Notes under the pieces: model-generated
What the model saw: only the letters and a program-made list of their open reading frames with translations
What the model was told of the DNA's origin: nothing
Database searches by the model: none
Translations under genes and position numbers: made by a program
In this document: positions 1 to 12,500 of the stretch, piece by piece
Numbering within the stretch: position 1 is the stretch's first letter
Layout of the letters: each line of letters begins with the position of its first letter
NCBI RefSeq assembly: GCF_001649575.2
Contig: NC_051452.1
Span: 6,753,155 to 6,817,154 of the forward strand
Source: Kryptolebias marmoratus
Taxonomy: Eukaryota > Chordata > Actinopteri > Cyprinodontiformes > Rivulidae
Direction: 5' to 3'
Length of the DNA stretch: 64,000 nucleotides

Positions 1-141
1 AACTTTACTCCAAAAGGTTCTAATCAGGCAGAACTTTACTCCAACGGGTTCTAATCAGGCAGAACTTTACTCCAACGGGTTCTAATCAGGCAGAACTTTA
101 CTCCAACCGGTTCTAATCAGGCAGAACTTTACTCCAACTCA
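1..141. repeat. 31-bp tandem repeat, four copies plus a partial
   Basis: The unit AACTTTACTCCAACGGGTTC followed by TAATCAGGCAG repeats head to tail from the first base, with starts at 1, 32, 63, 94 and a partial copy at 125. Copies differ at a few bases near the middle (AAAAGG, AACGGG, AACCGG). The array may continue to the left of the window. It is a minisatellite. The rest of the stretch to about 435 shows nothing I recognise. Confidence 0.9.
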
Positions 142-508
142 CCAGTTTCTAAAAAAGATGGCGGCTTATTTTGGCGTGCACGGCTTGCAGAGCTGCATTC
201 TTGGCCATGCACATTATTTTGTCGCCCATATCTCACCAGCCTCGGCTCGTTTCGTCCCCACCGTAGCAGCCGAAATCCAAACAGTACCTTGTTTCCTGTC
301 TTTTACTGGACTTTGAGCGAGATGTCGCAGCTGCTAAAAGTATGGAGAGAGAAAATTAAGATTATTTTTTATTTTTAAGAGTAAAATTATTAGTAATTCT
401 AAATGTGTTAATATTAATCTTTAGTTTTGTTAGTATGATGAAGGATCAAGCTTTCCTCCAGCCCTCTGAGGTGAGTCTGTTCGTCTCCAGGTTGACTGAG
501 CGTTCAGG

Positions 509-541
509 AGGTCGGGGTCAGAGGTCAGAGGTCAGAGGTCG
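509..541 (+). promoter_or_regulatory. Array of nuclear-receptor half-sites just upstream of the mpp4 start
   Basis: Four AGGTCA-like hexamers (GGGTCA 515-520, AGGTCA 522-527, AGGTCA 529-534, AGGTCG 536-541) are each separated by exactly one base, which is the DR1 arrangement. A fifth AGGTCG at 509-514 directly abuts them. DR1 elements are bound by RXR heterodimers, HNF4, COUP-TF and the photoreceptor receptor NR2E3. The array ends 9 bases before the mpp4 ATG. The spacing is seen. Binding and function are inferred, and the array could equally be a simple repeat in the 5' UTR. Confidence 0.45.
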
Positions 542-550
542 GGGGCGCCC

Positions 551-3500
551 ATGAGGCAGGCGATGGAGGCCGAGGTGGTCAACCCCCCCTTTGAGCTCGG
601 AGAACAAGGTGAGGAGGACTCCTGTGTTTCAGCTGGGTCTGCCTTGTTCCGCTCTGACTGAAAGGTTTCTGTTGCAGGTCTGCGTCAGGTTCTGTCGGAC
701 GTGGTGGCCGAGGTGAGGCGCTCCGTAGGCCAGGACATCGACGGAGCCGAGATCCTGCACAGCCTGCTGACCTCCTCCTGGCTGCAGTCGCTGCTCAAGG
801 TCCGAAAACTCAGTCCTGACTCATCCCTTGGTTGTCAGAGAGGCTGTGGATCAGCGGTTAGAGCAGTCGTCCTCCAACGAGACAGCTGGAGGTTCGACTC
901 CTGGCAGGAGACATGTGTCAAAGTGTCCCTGGGCGAGACCCTGAACCCCCAACTGCCTCCAATGTTCCCCATCGGTGTATGAATGTGATCTAAAGCACTC
1001 TGAATGATTTCTGAAAGTCTTCGGCTGCTTTTTCACTCATCTTCTGTCCTAAAAGGCTCCTGAATGAAGCGATGTTGTGTTGACATAAAAGAGAACTGAT
1101 TTTAAATAGGATCTTTTAGGGTTTTTGTGACACAAAGACATCATTTGTTCTCATTTCTTTAGTTGATTTGATGAAAAAAAACACCAAACTAATCACATTA
1201 TTGATGCAAAATCATTATTTTAGGTGTCAAACTGTGGCATCTTTGGTATTAAAACTATCTTTTGTTCTTGAAAACAAAATTCTTCGCATGATTTAAAAAA
1301 TATTCAATTTCATCAAACATTAAGTCTCCCCTAAGTCGTTCTCACAGATTCACTAAGACTGTGCAGCTCGTCTTTTCTGCTCCACATTTAGCTCATCATT
1401 TGCACCCACTATTTGCTCCATCTGAGTCAAACTAGTTTCAAATTTGTACTTTTTTTGCATCAGATCTGTCCACAGTTTAAATATGAAGTTTGACGGCGCA
1501 AAAGTGACAGAGAGAGAAAAGTGAGCAATAATCACTAATAATCAATAATTAGAACTCAAAGGGTCTTTTTTATCTCTGAGGATCTGTTGAAAAGTTCTAT
1601 AATCGTGAAGTTGTAAAACAACAGTCCTTAAAGGATTTTAATCTAAATTTAAAACGACAACATCAGTATTTTATTCACTTTTTTGAGTATTTATTTTTAT
1701 TTACAACGTGTGACGCTCCTGACCAAAACAAAGGATGAATTCATGAATATGCTAAATGCATAAATAAAATAAATAAATATATAAATAAACAAAAATGTTG
1801 CTTTTTCCCAAAAAATAACCCTTTTAATAATGATGTGGAAGCATAGATGTTTCCCTTAAACAGCACTGGAGTGTGTGAGGATAAAAAATGTGCTTTTTAT
1901 TTATTATTTGATGTTTTTAGGTGTATGAGTGCCTGCAAAGGTACCTGCGAGACTCCCCAGCCCCGATGCTGGATTACGCTTCAGGACTCTCGCTCCAGGT
2001 TGGTCTCATTAGTTGTGCGTTTTGCTCTTGTTGTGTTTGTTACGCACTGAATGTGTGTGTTTGTGTGTAGCTGCTGATAGACCTCAGATCATTGCCCTGC
2101 TGCTCTGACGAGGCCCGAGAGCTGTACGGTCTCCTGCGCCAGCCTCACCTGCAGGTGAGGCTCCACCTGAGTGGGGAACAGCGTGAGATTAAATCTCACT
2201 TTTTCAAACCTTCACACGTTTTAGTGCCTAAAGTTTTGTTTATAAACGTAACGTCGACACCTTCTTTAATTGAAACACAAAAAAGAAAATCAGTGTTTTA
2301 ATAATTAAAATTAAAATAAAGTTTTGGAGTTAATCCAACTCAAGATGGCTGCCACAGCACACTTCAAATGGCTCTAACTCAGTCAGTTCTGCACATATTG
2401 AACTAAGATTTGGTGTGGTAGTAGCGGAGATTCATCCCCGTCACACACTCTGAGATTTTAAGTGAGATCTAAGGGATGTTAGGGATGGTGCTCAGCTACT
2501 ACCACACCAAACTCCAGCTCAATGTCTGTAAAACAGAATCCATTTTAGTCATTTATGTGTTCGCTAAAGTTGATGAGCTGCGGCCGCCATCTTGACTTTT
2601 ATTCCAAAAGTTAATTGGACACAGACAGTTACATTATCACCCGCCTTCCAAGGTGGATAGTGGTACTTATAACCATTTTTTTAAAGATTACAATCTGCTT
2701 TAAAATCAGAAGAAATGCATCAGAATGAGTTTAAAATCACCTCTTTATTGTTTATATATTTCGTTTTAAAGAGCCGCTCCTCGTCTTTTCCAGGCTCTGC
2801 TCTCGGCTCACGACACGGTGGCCCAGAAGGACTACGAGCCCGTCCTGCCGCCGGTCCCGGACGAGCTGCCGGACAACGAGGAGGCGACCCGGATCGTCTG
2901 CCTGGTCAAAAACAAGCAGCCTCTGGTGAGCTGAACGTGAAGCAACCGCTGCGGGTTTTACACTCGATAAAAACCGGGAAGGTTTGGGATCGAACAACCA
3001 TTTTTTTCTGATCCCAAAACAAAAGAAGAGTTTAATGTTTTTACACAAATCTGCACCAAAACTCGCACTGATAAAAGATCGATTTACAAAAAAAACAAGC
3101 TCTCCACTTTAAACTACTGGAGGTTTTTAATAAATATTTTAAAACAATTCTGTGTATGAAAGAATAAATAAAGTCCCTGAGTAGTTGCTAAAGTAAAAGT
3201 TTTTAAAATCCTAAAAAATTCAAGGTTAAATGCACCAGTTGTAGTTTTATCGGGCTGATTCCGATGACCGATTTTTGTGCAGCTCAGATCTGCTTCTCTC
3301 TCTATAATTACTTATTTATGGTAGAAAAACTTAAAATTTCTCCTAAACATCACTGAGCTGTTTCTTCATGTCTGTGGAAATCTATAAATAAAATCCTCCA
3401 GATTCCCGGAAGGAAGAATTCAAACAAATTAAACTCGACTAAAAAGTAATTTTCCTTGATGAAAAAACATAAAACTGACTTAATGTGAAATATGTCAGAT

Positions 3501-6500
3501 TTTTAAACCAGTCATCTCCTGTAAACGCTAATATACTCATGAGGCAAAGAGAAAATATCTGATGATGCTGACATTTTTAGGCTGATATTCACGTTTTATT
3601 TTGGTGTTTTGCAGAATTAGCACGGTTAGCATTGCTCTGTGTTTTTCTTCCTCGATGCTAAATCCAGTTTAGTTCAGATGGAAGTTTTCCAACCGATGTT
3701 TTCAAATCTGACATGTCCTCTGACAGATGGAAGTTTAAAGCTTGAAAGAATAAAACAAGAGCAACTTCTCTGAAAACCTTTCTTGCCGTTTCCTGCTGCA
3801 GTAAGCTGGACTTAGTGTCTGTTGGAGGTATTTAAATGGAAACCCAGCAGATATACCTTCATTGAAAACACAGCTATGATGCGTTCAATGACTGTTTGAT
3901 GGGCCGGTCAAACTGAAACCTGTCCCTTTTTGTCTCTGGTGAGCTTCCACCTTCTTCGTTTTGAACCTGTTGAAACTCCTCCTCTGAGCGACTTTGTTGT
4001 CTCGCAGTTTTTCGGTGCTCCCTGTTTGCAAAGCCCCCGGTCCGGGTTCGGTTCTGCCCGGAGCATCGGCCTGCCGAGTCCCCCCGTGAAGAACGGGCGC
4101 CGCCTCTCTTATTGTGGCGTCCAGCCAGCCGAGCCGCTGAGCCGTCCAGCAGGACTCGGAACGTCCCCGCCGCCTCGGTTCGAAGGTTGCTGTCGACGGC
4201 CGATGAGCCGCTGTGGCGTTTGTTTCTCCGATCTGCTCCTGGAGGAAAGGTTGAACCGCTCGGCTCCTTCCATCTACGGTTCTGTTCGGATCGGTAAGAA
4301 AACACGTCGTTTCCAGGAGAGAAACGACGCCTCGAGTTTCCACCAGTCTGTCCTCCATCCAGTCTTCTTAGATTAATCGTTTCTTTTTTTCATTGGAGAC
4401 GAGCTGGACGGTGAAGGTGGAGCAGCACCGTCCACCAGCACCCTGTCTCATCCCTTCTACCCCAACGTCTGCGGCGACCTCCAACCAGGCCTGCCCCGAA
4501 GCCTCCAAAGTCCTCGTGTCCACACGGCTCCGCCGAGCCCGAGTCGTCCTCGCCGGCTGCTGGAGGAGAACCCCCTGGAGCTCGCCAAGCAGGACAGTCT
4601 GGACGAGCTGAGGACGACCGTGCGGCTGGCCGCCAGCACCATGGACAGCAGCACCAAGGACATCAAAGTCCTCGGCGAGAAGATGGCAGCCGCTACGGAG
4701 CTGATGACGGAGACGGTGCAGTCTCTGGTCCTCCTCACTCAGGGCGTGGACCGGCTGCAGGCGCTCCTCACCACCTCCGGGACTCCGAGGCCTTCAGAGC
4801 AGCCGACCACACAGCAGTCCAGATGTTCCTCCTCCTGCAGCAGCAGCTCCACCTCCCAGACCGTCCACCATCTCTCCGGGTCCTCCCACGGATCTCCTCG
4901 GGCCGCCATGGAAACCAGATCTTCTCCTCTGCAGCAGAGAAAACACAAGGAAGCGTCCAAATGTCCGGTCACAAACGGCGTCCTGGACGAGCTGAACTCC
5001 GGGAAGGGAGGCCGATCAAACCAACGGAAGAAGAAGAAGAAGAAGAAGAAACCAAGATGAGACGACGAAGACTGTCCAAACCGTGAGCTTTGCTGGGTCA
5101 CTTAAAGCCGTCTCACTCATCGTGTTTTTGCTCCTCCATCGTCCAAAACCTCCTTTTCATAACCGTCCTTCCATTTTCGTTTTGAATTAAATCTTCTTCC
5201 ATACCGTTCCAAAGACTGCACTCATCTCTCGTTCGTGTGGTTTGATTCAGCCGACGTGCTCCTGCTCCCCGGTAAAAGACACGTTTTCTCCTGTTTCTGT
5301 TGTAGGGAGCGACCATTAAGAGAAACGAGATCACTGGGGAGATTTTCGTGGCTCGTGTGATTCACGGAGGGCTGGCTGATCGGAGCGGTGAGGCTTTTAT
5401 TTTCTCCCTCAAGACAATATTTGCTCCTTTAGCCTCTCTGGGCTTTGTGGCTTTTGTCAAATGAACTTCATAACATAACATTTGAAAAAGTTGGGACAGG
5501 AGCGGCTAAAGGCTGTAAAAATAAGTTAAACAAATAAGAAACAGCTGGAGGAGCATTTAGCATCTAATTTAGGTAATTATCAGCAGGTCAGTGAGAGGAG
5601 TGGGGATAAAAAGAGGATTTAGAGGCTGAATCTGTCAGAAGTAAAGATGGGCAGAGGTTCAGGCTGGTAAAAAAGGTCTAAAGATGGTGGAACATTTTCA
5701 GAATAAAGTTCCTCAATGGAGAATCAAGAAGACTTTAAATTTCCATCATCTCCAGATCATAAAATCATCAACAGATCTGAAGAATCTGTAGAAATCTCTG
5801 AGGTCAAAGGTCAAGGCTGGTTCTGGTTCTGCTCAGGAACACTGTCTGTAAACACAGCTCACCGTGCCGTCCACAGATGCTGCTTAAAGCTCTATCAGGC
5901 AGAGAAGAAGCCAGATGTGAACAGATGTGTCTCCTCTGGACCAAACAGGAGAACTGTTCTGAGGTCAGATGGGTCCAAACCATCCAGTCTGCCTCTCTGG
6001 TGGTATGGGGGTGCATTAGTGCCCCTGGAAAGGATCTCCAGGTTTTAGAGCAACATCTGCTCCCTCAGCTCCAGATGTTTACAGACTGATGGGAGAAGAA
6101 GAGGAGATGCTGCACAGAGGAGAACATCTGGAGCAACTTTAGAGAGACGAGTTGCTGCCATTAAAGTCAAAATTACCTTCAGTTTTATATTCTAATAATA
6201 TTTTTATATGTTTATCATGTTCCTGTGTGACTAAAATACGAGTTTATGTCCAGATTTAAAACCACAGCGATGACGAACATCAATGATTAAAAACGGATCT
6301 AAATCGGCTCATCTTCGTTTCAAACGTGTACTCCTCTAGGAGGTTTTCATGATTTAATCTACCGAAGTCCATTAAAGGCCCAGGTTTGGTTTATTATTTT
6401 AATCTGTGTTTTTGTGCTCAGGTCTGCTTCATGCGGGGGACCGGATCATCGAGGTGAACGGGTTCCCTGTGGACGGGATGGAGCCTGAGCAGGTCATCCA

Positions 6501-9500
6501 GGTGGTGGTGGGTTCTCCTGCTCCTTCAATCAGGATATCACCTCTGAAAAGAGACCAAATGTGTCTTTCTTATCCGATTTATGTCCGTTTCTAATGTCCC
6601 GTGTCCCGTAGTATCTCGGAGGAAAGTAAAGGCGCTGAAATGTTTGTCTTAAAGTTTATATTTGGATGTTTTTCTTGTCCAATCAGCAAGCTCGGTCCCA
6701 CGGCACCATCATGTTTAAGGTCATTCCCATCACGGAGAGGCCAGTCCATAACCAGACGATGGTAAATCCGACGCTTTTTTTTATTTCTTTGTGTTGTTTT
6801 TACAACCTTTCACCAAACAAGCCTGTCGCGCCGCAGCTCTACGTCCGAGCCATGACCGACTACAGCCCCCAGCAGGACCCCTCCATCCCCTGCGCCGACG
6901 CCGGGATGAGCTTCCGGAGAGGCGATATCCTGGAGATTGTGGACCAGACGGACGCCCTCTGGTGGCAGGCCAAGAAGCTGCCCTGCGGCTTGGCCTGCGC
7001 CGGCCTCATCCCGTCCGCCAACCTGCTCAGACGGTCCGTCGCGCACTCACCTCACAGACGTCTGTGGGCTTTCCAAACGGAAGCCGGGGGCGGGGGGGGG
7101 TTAAGTTTGACGATGCAGTCGATGCTGAACAGAATTCTGAGTCTTTACTTTCTGTTTTAGTTTAGATTCTCAGTCTAAACTGAGAAAAGAACCAAAAGCG
7201 TCAAATAGATGACCTCCACTGTCAGCTCTAGCTGCGCGTCTGTCTGTTAGCAAAATATCTCATGAACCACTGAAGGGATTTTAATGGAACTCACTGGACG
7301 TCCATCTCCAGTCAGTCCAATTCAAGATGGCCGCCACAGTTTATCAGTCAGGTTTCCAGACTGAGCTGAACTCTGGTGTGGTAGTAGCTGAGCGTGGACA
7401 CGAACTCGCGCCCGGAGCTGTCAGGCCTTGGCGTCACCCTCCTCTCCGTTTGGGTTGCAGGAAGCAGAGGGAGTCCTGGTGGTCCCAGCCTTACCAGCCG
7501 CACGCCTGCGTCCAGACCCGTGAGTCCTTTTAACTGCTTCCTGTCTCTGGTGGCGCTGTTAAACCGCCTCGCTGACCAGATTTCTCTGTTTCGCTCCCCC
7601 CCGCTGCCTGCAGTGAGCCCCGTGGACGAAGGTAAGGAGGGGCATCGTTCAGGGAGCAGCCAGATCAGCTCGGGTTTTAAATCTGTTTTTTTTTTTTTTT
7701 TTTATCTGACAGAGGACGACATGATGGCCATCGACGAGAAATGTGTGGAAGCAGGTGAAGGTCGCTCCTGTGGGTGATTGGTCGGCTCATGTTTCTGCTT
7801 CTGTCTGCTGAATCTGTCCTCTCCTCTGTGTGTTTCTGTTTGTGGCAGACGAGGAGGCCTTTGAATCTGGTAGGTAAGTCTTTGCTGAGTCTGACTTGTG
7901 GCTGAAATCGAATCCAGGCTTCGTCTCCTGTTCCTCATGGGGAACGTTGTTCTGTCTTTTCCCTGGTTTCTGTCGGGAAAATCGCCAGAGGAGCTCAGGG
8001 AAGGTGGGAAAACCTCTTGTTTTACGCTCATTTTGTTCCCAATAAATCTTACGTTTTTTTTGTTTTCATTGACCTGTTTCAGTTTTGTTTTATTACCCTC
8101 ACTTAGAGATGGATTAAAAATAAACTCCTAGCGGTCCTCGAAGGAATGCATATCGCCCGCCACTTTCGTGCAAAACCTTTAGGCCGTATGTTGAGACGTG
8201 ACGGTTAGTTCAGCTACGACCACCTCAGGTTTGAGCTCAGTGTCTGTGAAGTTTAAGATAGCTGAGGCGGCCATCTTAAATGTAATTCACTCCAAATTGT
8301 AAAAAGTTGTAGATGTATGTCCCGTGATCATGTCCTGGAAATTTCATTAAAATCCGTCCAATGGTTATGGAGATATTTTGCTAACAGACGGTGTCGACTC
8401 CTAACAGTGTGAAGCCAAAGATTTGCTCTGAGTACGTGTTGGGGGCGACTCTCGGCTACTACCACACCAATCTGTCGGCCAACTCCTATTAAACTGTAAT
8501 CTGAAGTTCTGATGAACGGCGGGCGATAATGTATTTGCCTGTGTCTATGTGTGCCCGTTTTTCTGTTAGCAAAATATCTCCTGAACCATTGCATGGATCT
8601 TAATTAAATTCTCAGAAAGCAACCACTGGATGTTTGTGTACAACTGATTATCTTTTGGAGTCAACTTGATTCAAGATGGCCGCCACAGCTAACTGAATTT
8701 ACAAACACAAAAATGGCCACAAGTCAGTTAGTTTCATAGATGTTGAGCTAAAATTTGGCGTGGTAGCAGCTGAGAGTCATCCACAAAACATACTCTGAGC
8801 TCGACACGTTTGCACAAAGATTTTTCCCAAAACTTTTGCATTTCCTGTTGGCGTCAGCCTTGTTCGTCTGTTAGCAAAATATCTCCTGAACCACTGAATG
8901 GATTTCAATGAAACCCCCAGGAAATAATCACTGGATGTAGATCTACAACTGATCAACATTTGGGGTCAACCTGAATTAAGATGGCCGCCGCAGCTAGCTA
9001 AAATAGCTAAATCTCAGTTGATTTTACAGATACTGAGCTAAATTTCTGTGTGTTTGTAGCTGAGAGTTGCTCCCAATGCATACTCTGAGAGCTAACAGAT
9101 CGCACCAAGTCTTTGTGTGAAATATTAGAGCGCAGAAATGCTTTTTTTTTTTTTTTTTTAAACATGCAACTTTTTTCATCAAAGCTGCAGATTTCTGATG
9201 CAAAGTTATGCTTCTGATGTTGTTAATGCTCACTGTTGTTGTTTAAAATAACTTACTCATTTAAAAGCTTCATGTATTTGTTTGTAGTTTTCATATTTTC
9301 TCCCATCCTTCTGTTAATTTGCTCCTGATTGCTCCTGGTCCCGTTTCTCCAGAGGATGATGACTTCAGCAGCAACATAGAAGGAGTATATTTGGGTGAAT
9401 ATCTGATCTCTAAAGCAGAAACGATCCTTCCTCGATCTTTTTGGTCCCTGACGTCTTGCATTGTTCTTGCATTTCGCCGGCAGCGGGCTTCAGGCGCAGC

Positions 9501-12500
9501 GTGCGTCTGTGTCGGCGGCGCTCTCACGGCCCCGCCCAGCCGACCTGCCACGCCCGCTGTCCTAGTAGCTGCTACAACTCCCTCAACACCCCCTACGAGG
9601 AGGTGGTCCGCTACCAGCGCCACCCGGAGAACGCGCACCGCCTCATCGCCCTCTTAGGTACCGAATCAGTTTGGATGCTGCAGCTTTTAGAGCTCCTCTA
9701 AAAACAACCTTGACTCGTAGTTTCACCTGTAAACGACCATTTTAACCATGATCAGGAGTATTTCTTTAAGTATAAATCCTGAAACGGTGAACGGGCTCCT
9801 CCTCAGGTCCGTCAGGTGTGGGTGTGAACGAACTCCGGAGGCGTCTGATTGAGATGAACCCGAACATCTTCCAAGGAGCCATACCTCGTACGTACCCGTC
9901 ATTACTTCCTGTTTGGATTTACAGCAAAAATTCATGAAAGGTTTCTGTTTTTGTGCCGATTCGGATCATTGTCACCCGCCGGGGAGGACGATAATGGTTT
10001 TGCCCATACCTGTTTGTGGGTTTGTCTTAATGAAGCTGTCAGAAAGTAACCGCTGGATGAATACATAACTGGTGTCAGCCTAATTCAAGATGGCCGCCTC
10101 GGCCAATCGAACTTAGTGAGCACAGTTTCACAGATATTGAGCTACAATCTGGTGTGGTAGTAGCTGAGAGTGATTCCCAACATGTATCCTGAGCGCCACA
10201 CTGTGAATTATCTCAAACAGGGGTGTCCAAATGGTGGCCCGTGGGCCATTTGCGGCCCTCAGAGGGATTTTGTGTGGTCCAATTTAAGAATGGTCTTGGA
10301 TAGAAATGTTTTATAATTTTAGAGTTTTCCAGAAAAGCAGATGGGGGAAAAAATGTTTTCATCTTTAATTAACCACTTTTATTGTTTTTATTTCTTTTTC
10401 ATGGTAAAAAGGAGCACAAACCTTTTACCAAAATGTTGAGTTTTGGCTAAATATTGGGAGTGTTTCATAACCAAAAGAAAGAAATTGGACTACATATAAT
10501 TTATTCACCTTTACTGGTGTTCCTTTAAACTTTCCGTGAATCAGTTTTAGCGACTGCCCGCTACACTTTTTCAGTTCTTCGACTCTTTTAGGATGGGCCA
10601 TCCATGGTCGGATGAGTCTGAAGGATTTAAAAAAAAAACAACCTGTGAGCCAACAAACTTCTTATTTCATGGGTCTGCAGCCAGGCCACGAGCTGTTTTT
10701 AATGACTGTTTTTGAAGAAAAATGACTCATTTTGCTGTTTTTTTTTCACCAGAGAATAGACTCAAATGTGCTTTCCAACAAATCAAAGAACTGTAGTTTT
10801 CTTTTCTTTTAATCAGGTAAATGTTTTGGAGGCTTTTTATGTTTTTGATCTACAACAGTTTAAAATTTTTTTCACTTATCATCTTATCATTTCACTAATA
10901 TGTTGTGTTTATGTTGTTGAAAGTCTAAAACTGGAAAAACAAACCTCAAAACTGCCCGCGAGTTCCTCCAACTTGACTATTTTGACCCTCGTGGCTTAAA
11001 GCTATATCTGTCTGTTAGCAAAATATCTCATCTATGAACCACTCGGCAGATTTTACTGAAACTCTCAGAAAGTTATTAACATTTGGAACCAATCCAATTC
11101 AAAATGGCCACCACAGATAATCGATCTGTCAGTTCTACAGATACTGAGCTCAGATTTGGTGTAGTAGTTGCTGAGAGTCATCCCCAACACGTACTCCGAG
11201 CTCTAACTGATAACGAGATCCTGCGTCGTGTTTTTGACGAGGTTTTGCTTCAGCTCAGTTATTTCTCATCGTACGGCCTTGGTTCCGGTTGATCTGATTA
11301 ATGTAACGTCTTAAAAAGAAAAAGTCTCTCAGAGTCGTTCTGCCTCCCTCCCGCAGACACCACCAGAGCCCCCCGAGGGTACGAGGAGCCCGGCAGAGAG
11401 TATTACTTCACCAGTCGATTGGTCTTCGACAGCATGGTCTACAACAACAGGTGCTGCTGGTTTCCACCCAAGTCCTTCATTTGGACTGATTCACCTTGAG
11501 CTGCGGGGCTCCTTGTACTTGTACGTTTTTAAAAGAGAAGAACGTGTGTCCACACAGGTTCCTGGAGTACGGCGAGTACAAAGGGCATCTTTACGGGACC
11601 AGCGTCGACGCCGTGAAGGAAGTTCTGAACAGCGGGAAAATCTGCGTCGTCGACATCGAGCCGAACGTGAGTCCGGTTTCAGGAGGAAACCATCTGCTGT
11701 CAGATCAAATCAAAGTGGTTTAATCTGACTTTGTCTCAATGTTTAGGCTGTTCAGGCAGTGAGGACCCATGAACTGAAAGCCTTCATCATCTACGTGAAG
11801 CCTCCTCCTCTGGAGCGCCTCAGGGTGACCAGAGAAGACGCCTACATCACCACCAACTATTACGTCAACCGACCGTTTAAAGTGAGCTTCCTGAAGGTCG
11901 TTTTCATTCCCTAAGCTGGTCGAAGTCACTTTCCTTAGTTTTGTTTTCTCACCTGACTATAATACATTAAAAATAACTCCCGTTCCTTATTTCCAGTGTC
12001 ATAAAACACATTTTCCAGCGATCCTGCTCAAGTTTAGTTGTATCAGCCCAGTTTCTTTTCCATCACAAACTTTTACTTTTTTTTCTGTGTTGGTTCGATT
12101 CCAAAATCAAGAGGTTTTATTTGTTTTACTTTCTCCACCAAGATAATGAGGGCACATCTAGTGACGGGTGATCAAGGCTTGGAGCTTCGACACTTGATTT
12201 AAAAAATGGTTCATTACTCGAGGCTTCAAACATGGTGCTTGAGTAGCGGTCAATGAAATGAAGCGTGATGGAGACCTCTTTATTCTTCATTCATGAGAAA
12301 TGCTCTAATCCATAAGATAATACACATTATAATATAGATTTTACCACAATATGTTTGGGGTTCATTGGTAAAAGAGTGCTAAGTGACAAACCAAACCAAT
12401 GAAGTGGTCCGTTTGAGGTCCGAAACACAGCGTCTCGGCACAAACTAGTTTTAGAACAAACCAGTCTACGTTGAGACACCTGAAATGCTCTCAGTGTTTC

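Noticed and set aside
1..141. CRISPR-like array
   Set aside because: The repeats are contiguous with no unique spacers, and the window is a vertebrate genome.
436..471. Possible upstream mpp4 exon (MMKDQAFLQPSE before a GTGAGT donor)
   Set aside because: Joined to the next plausible acceptors it meets a stop or enters the wrong frame relative to the L27 exon. There is no family support.
826..1010. tRNA gene
   Set aside because: A and B boxes are present, but no acceptor stem pairs and the SINE body follows, so it is a tRNA-derived SINE.
3874..4358. Antisense open frames opposite the nested coding-like region
   Set aside because: They are GC-driven shadows. The + strand has splice signals and a sensible terminal stop; the - strand has neither.
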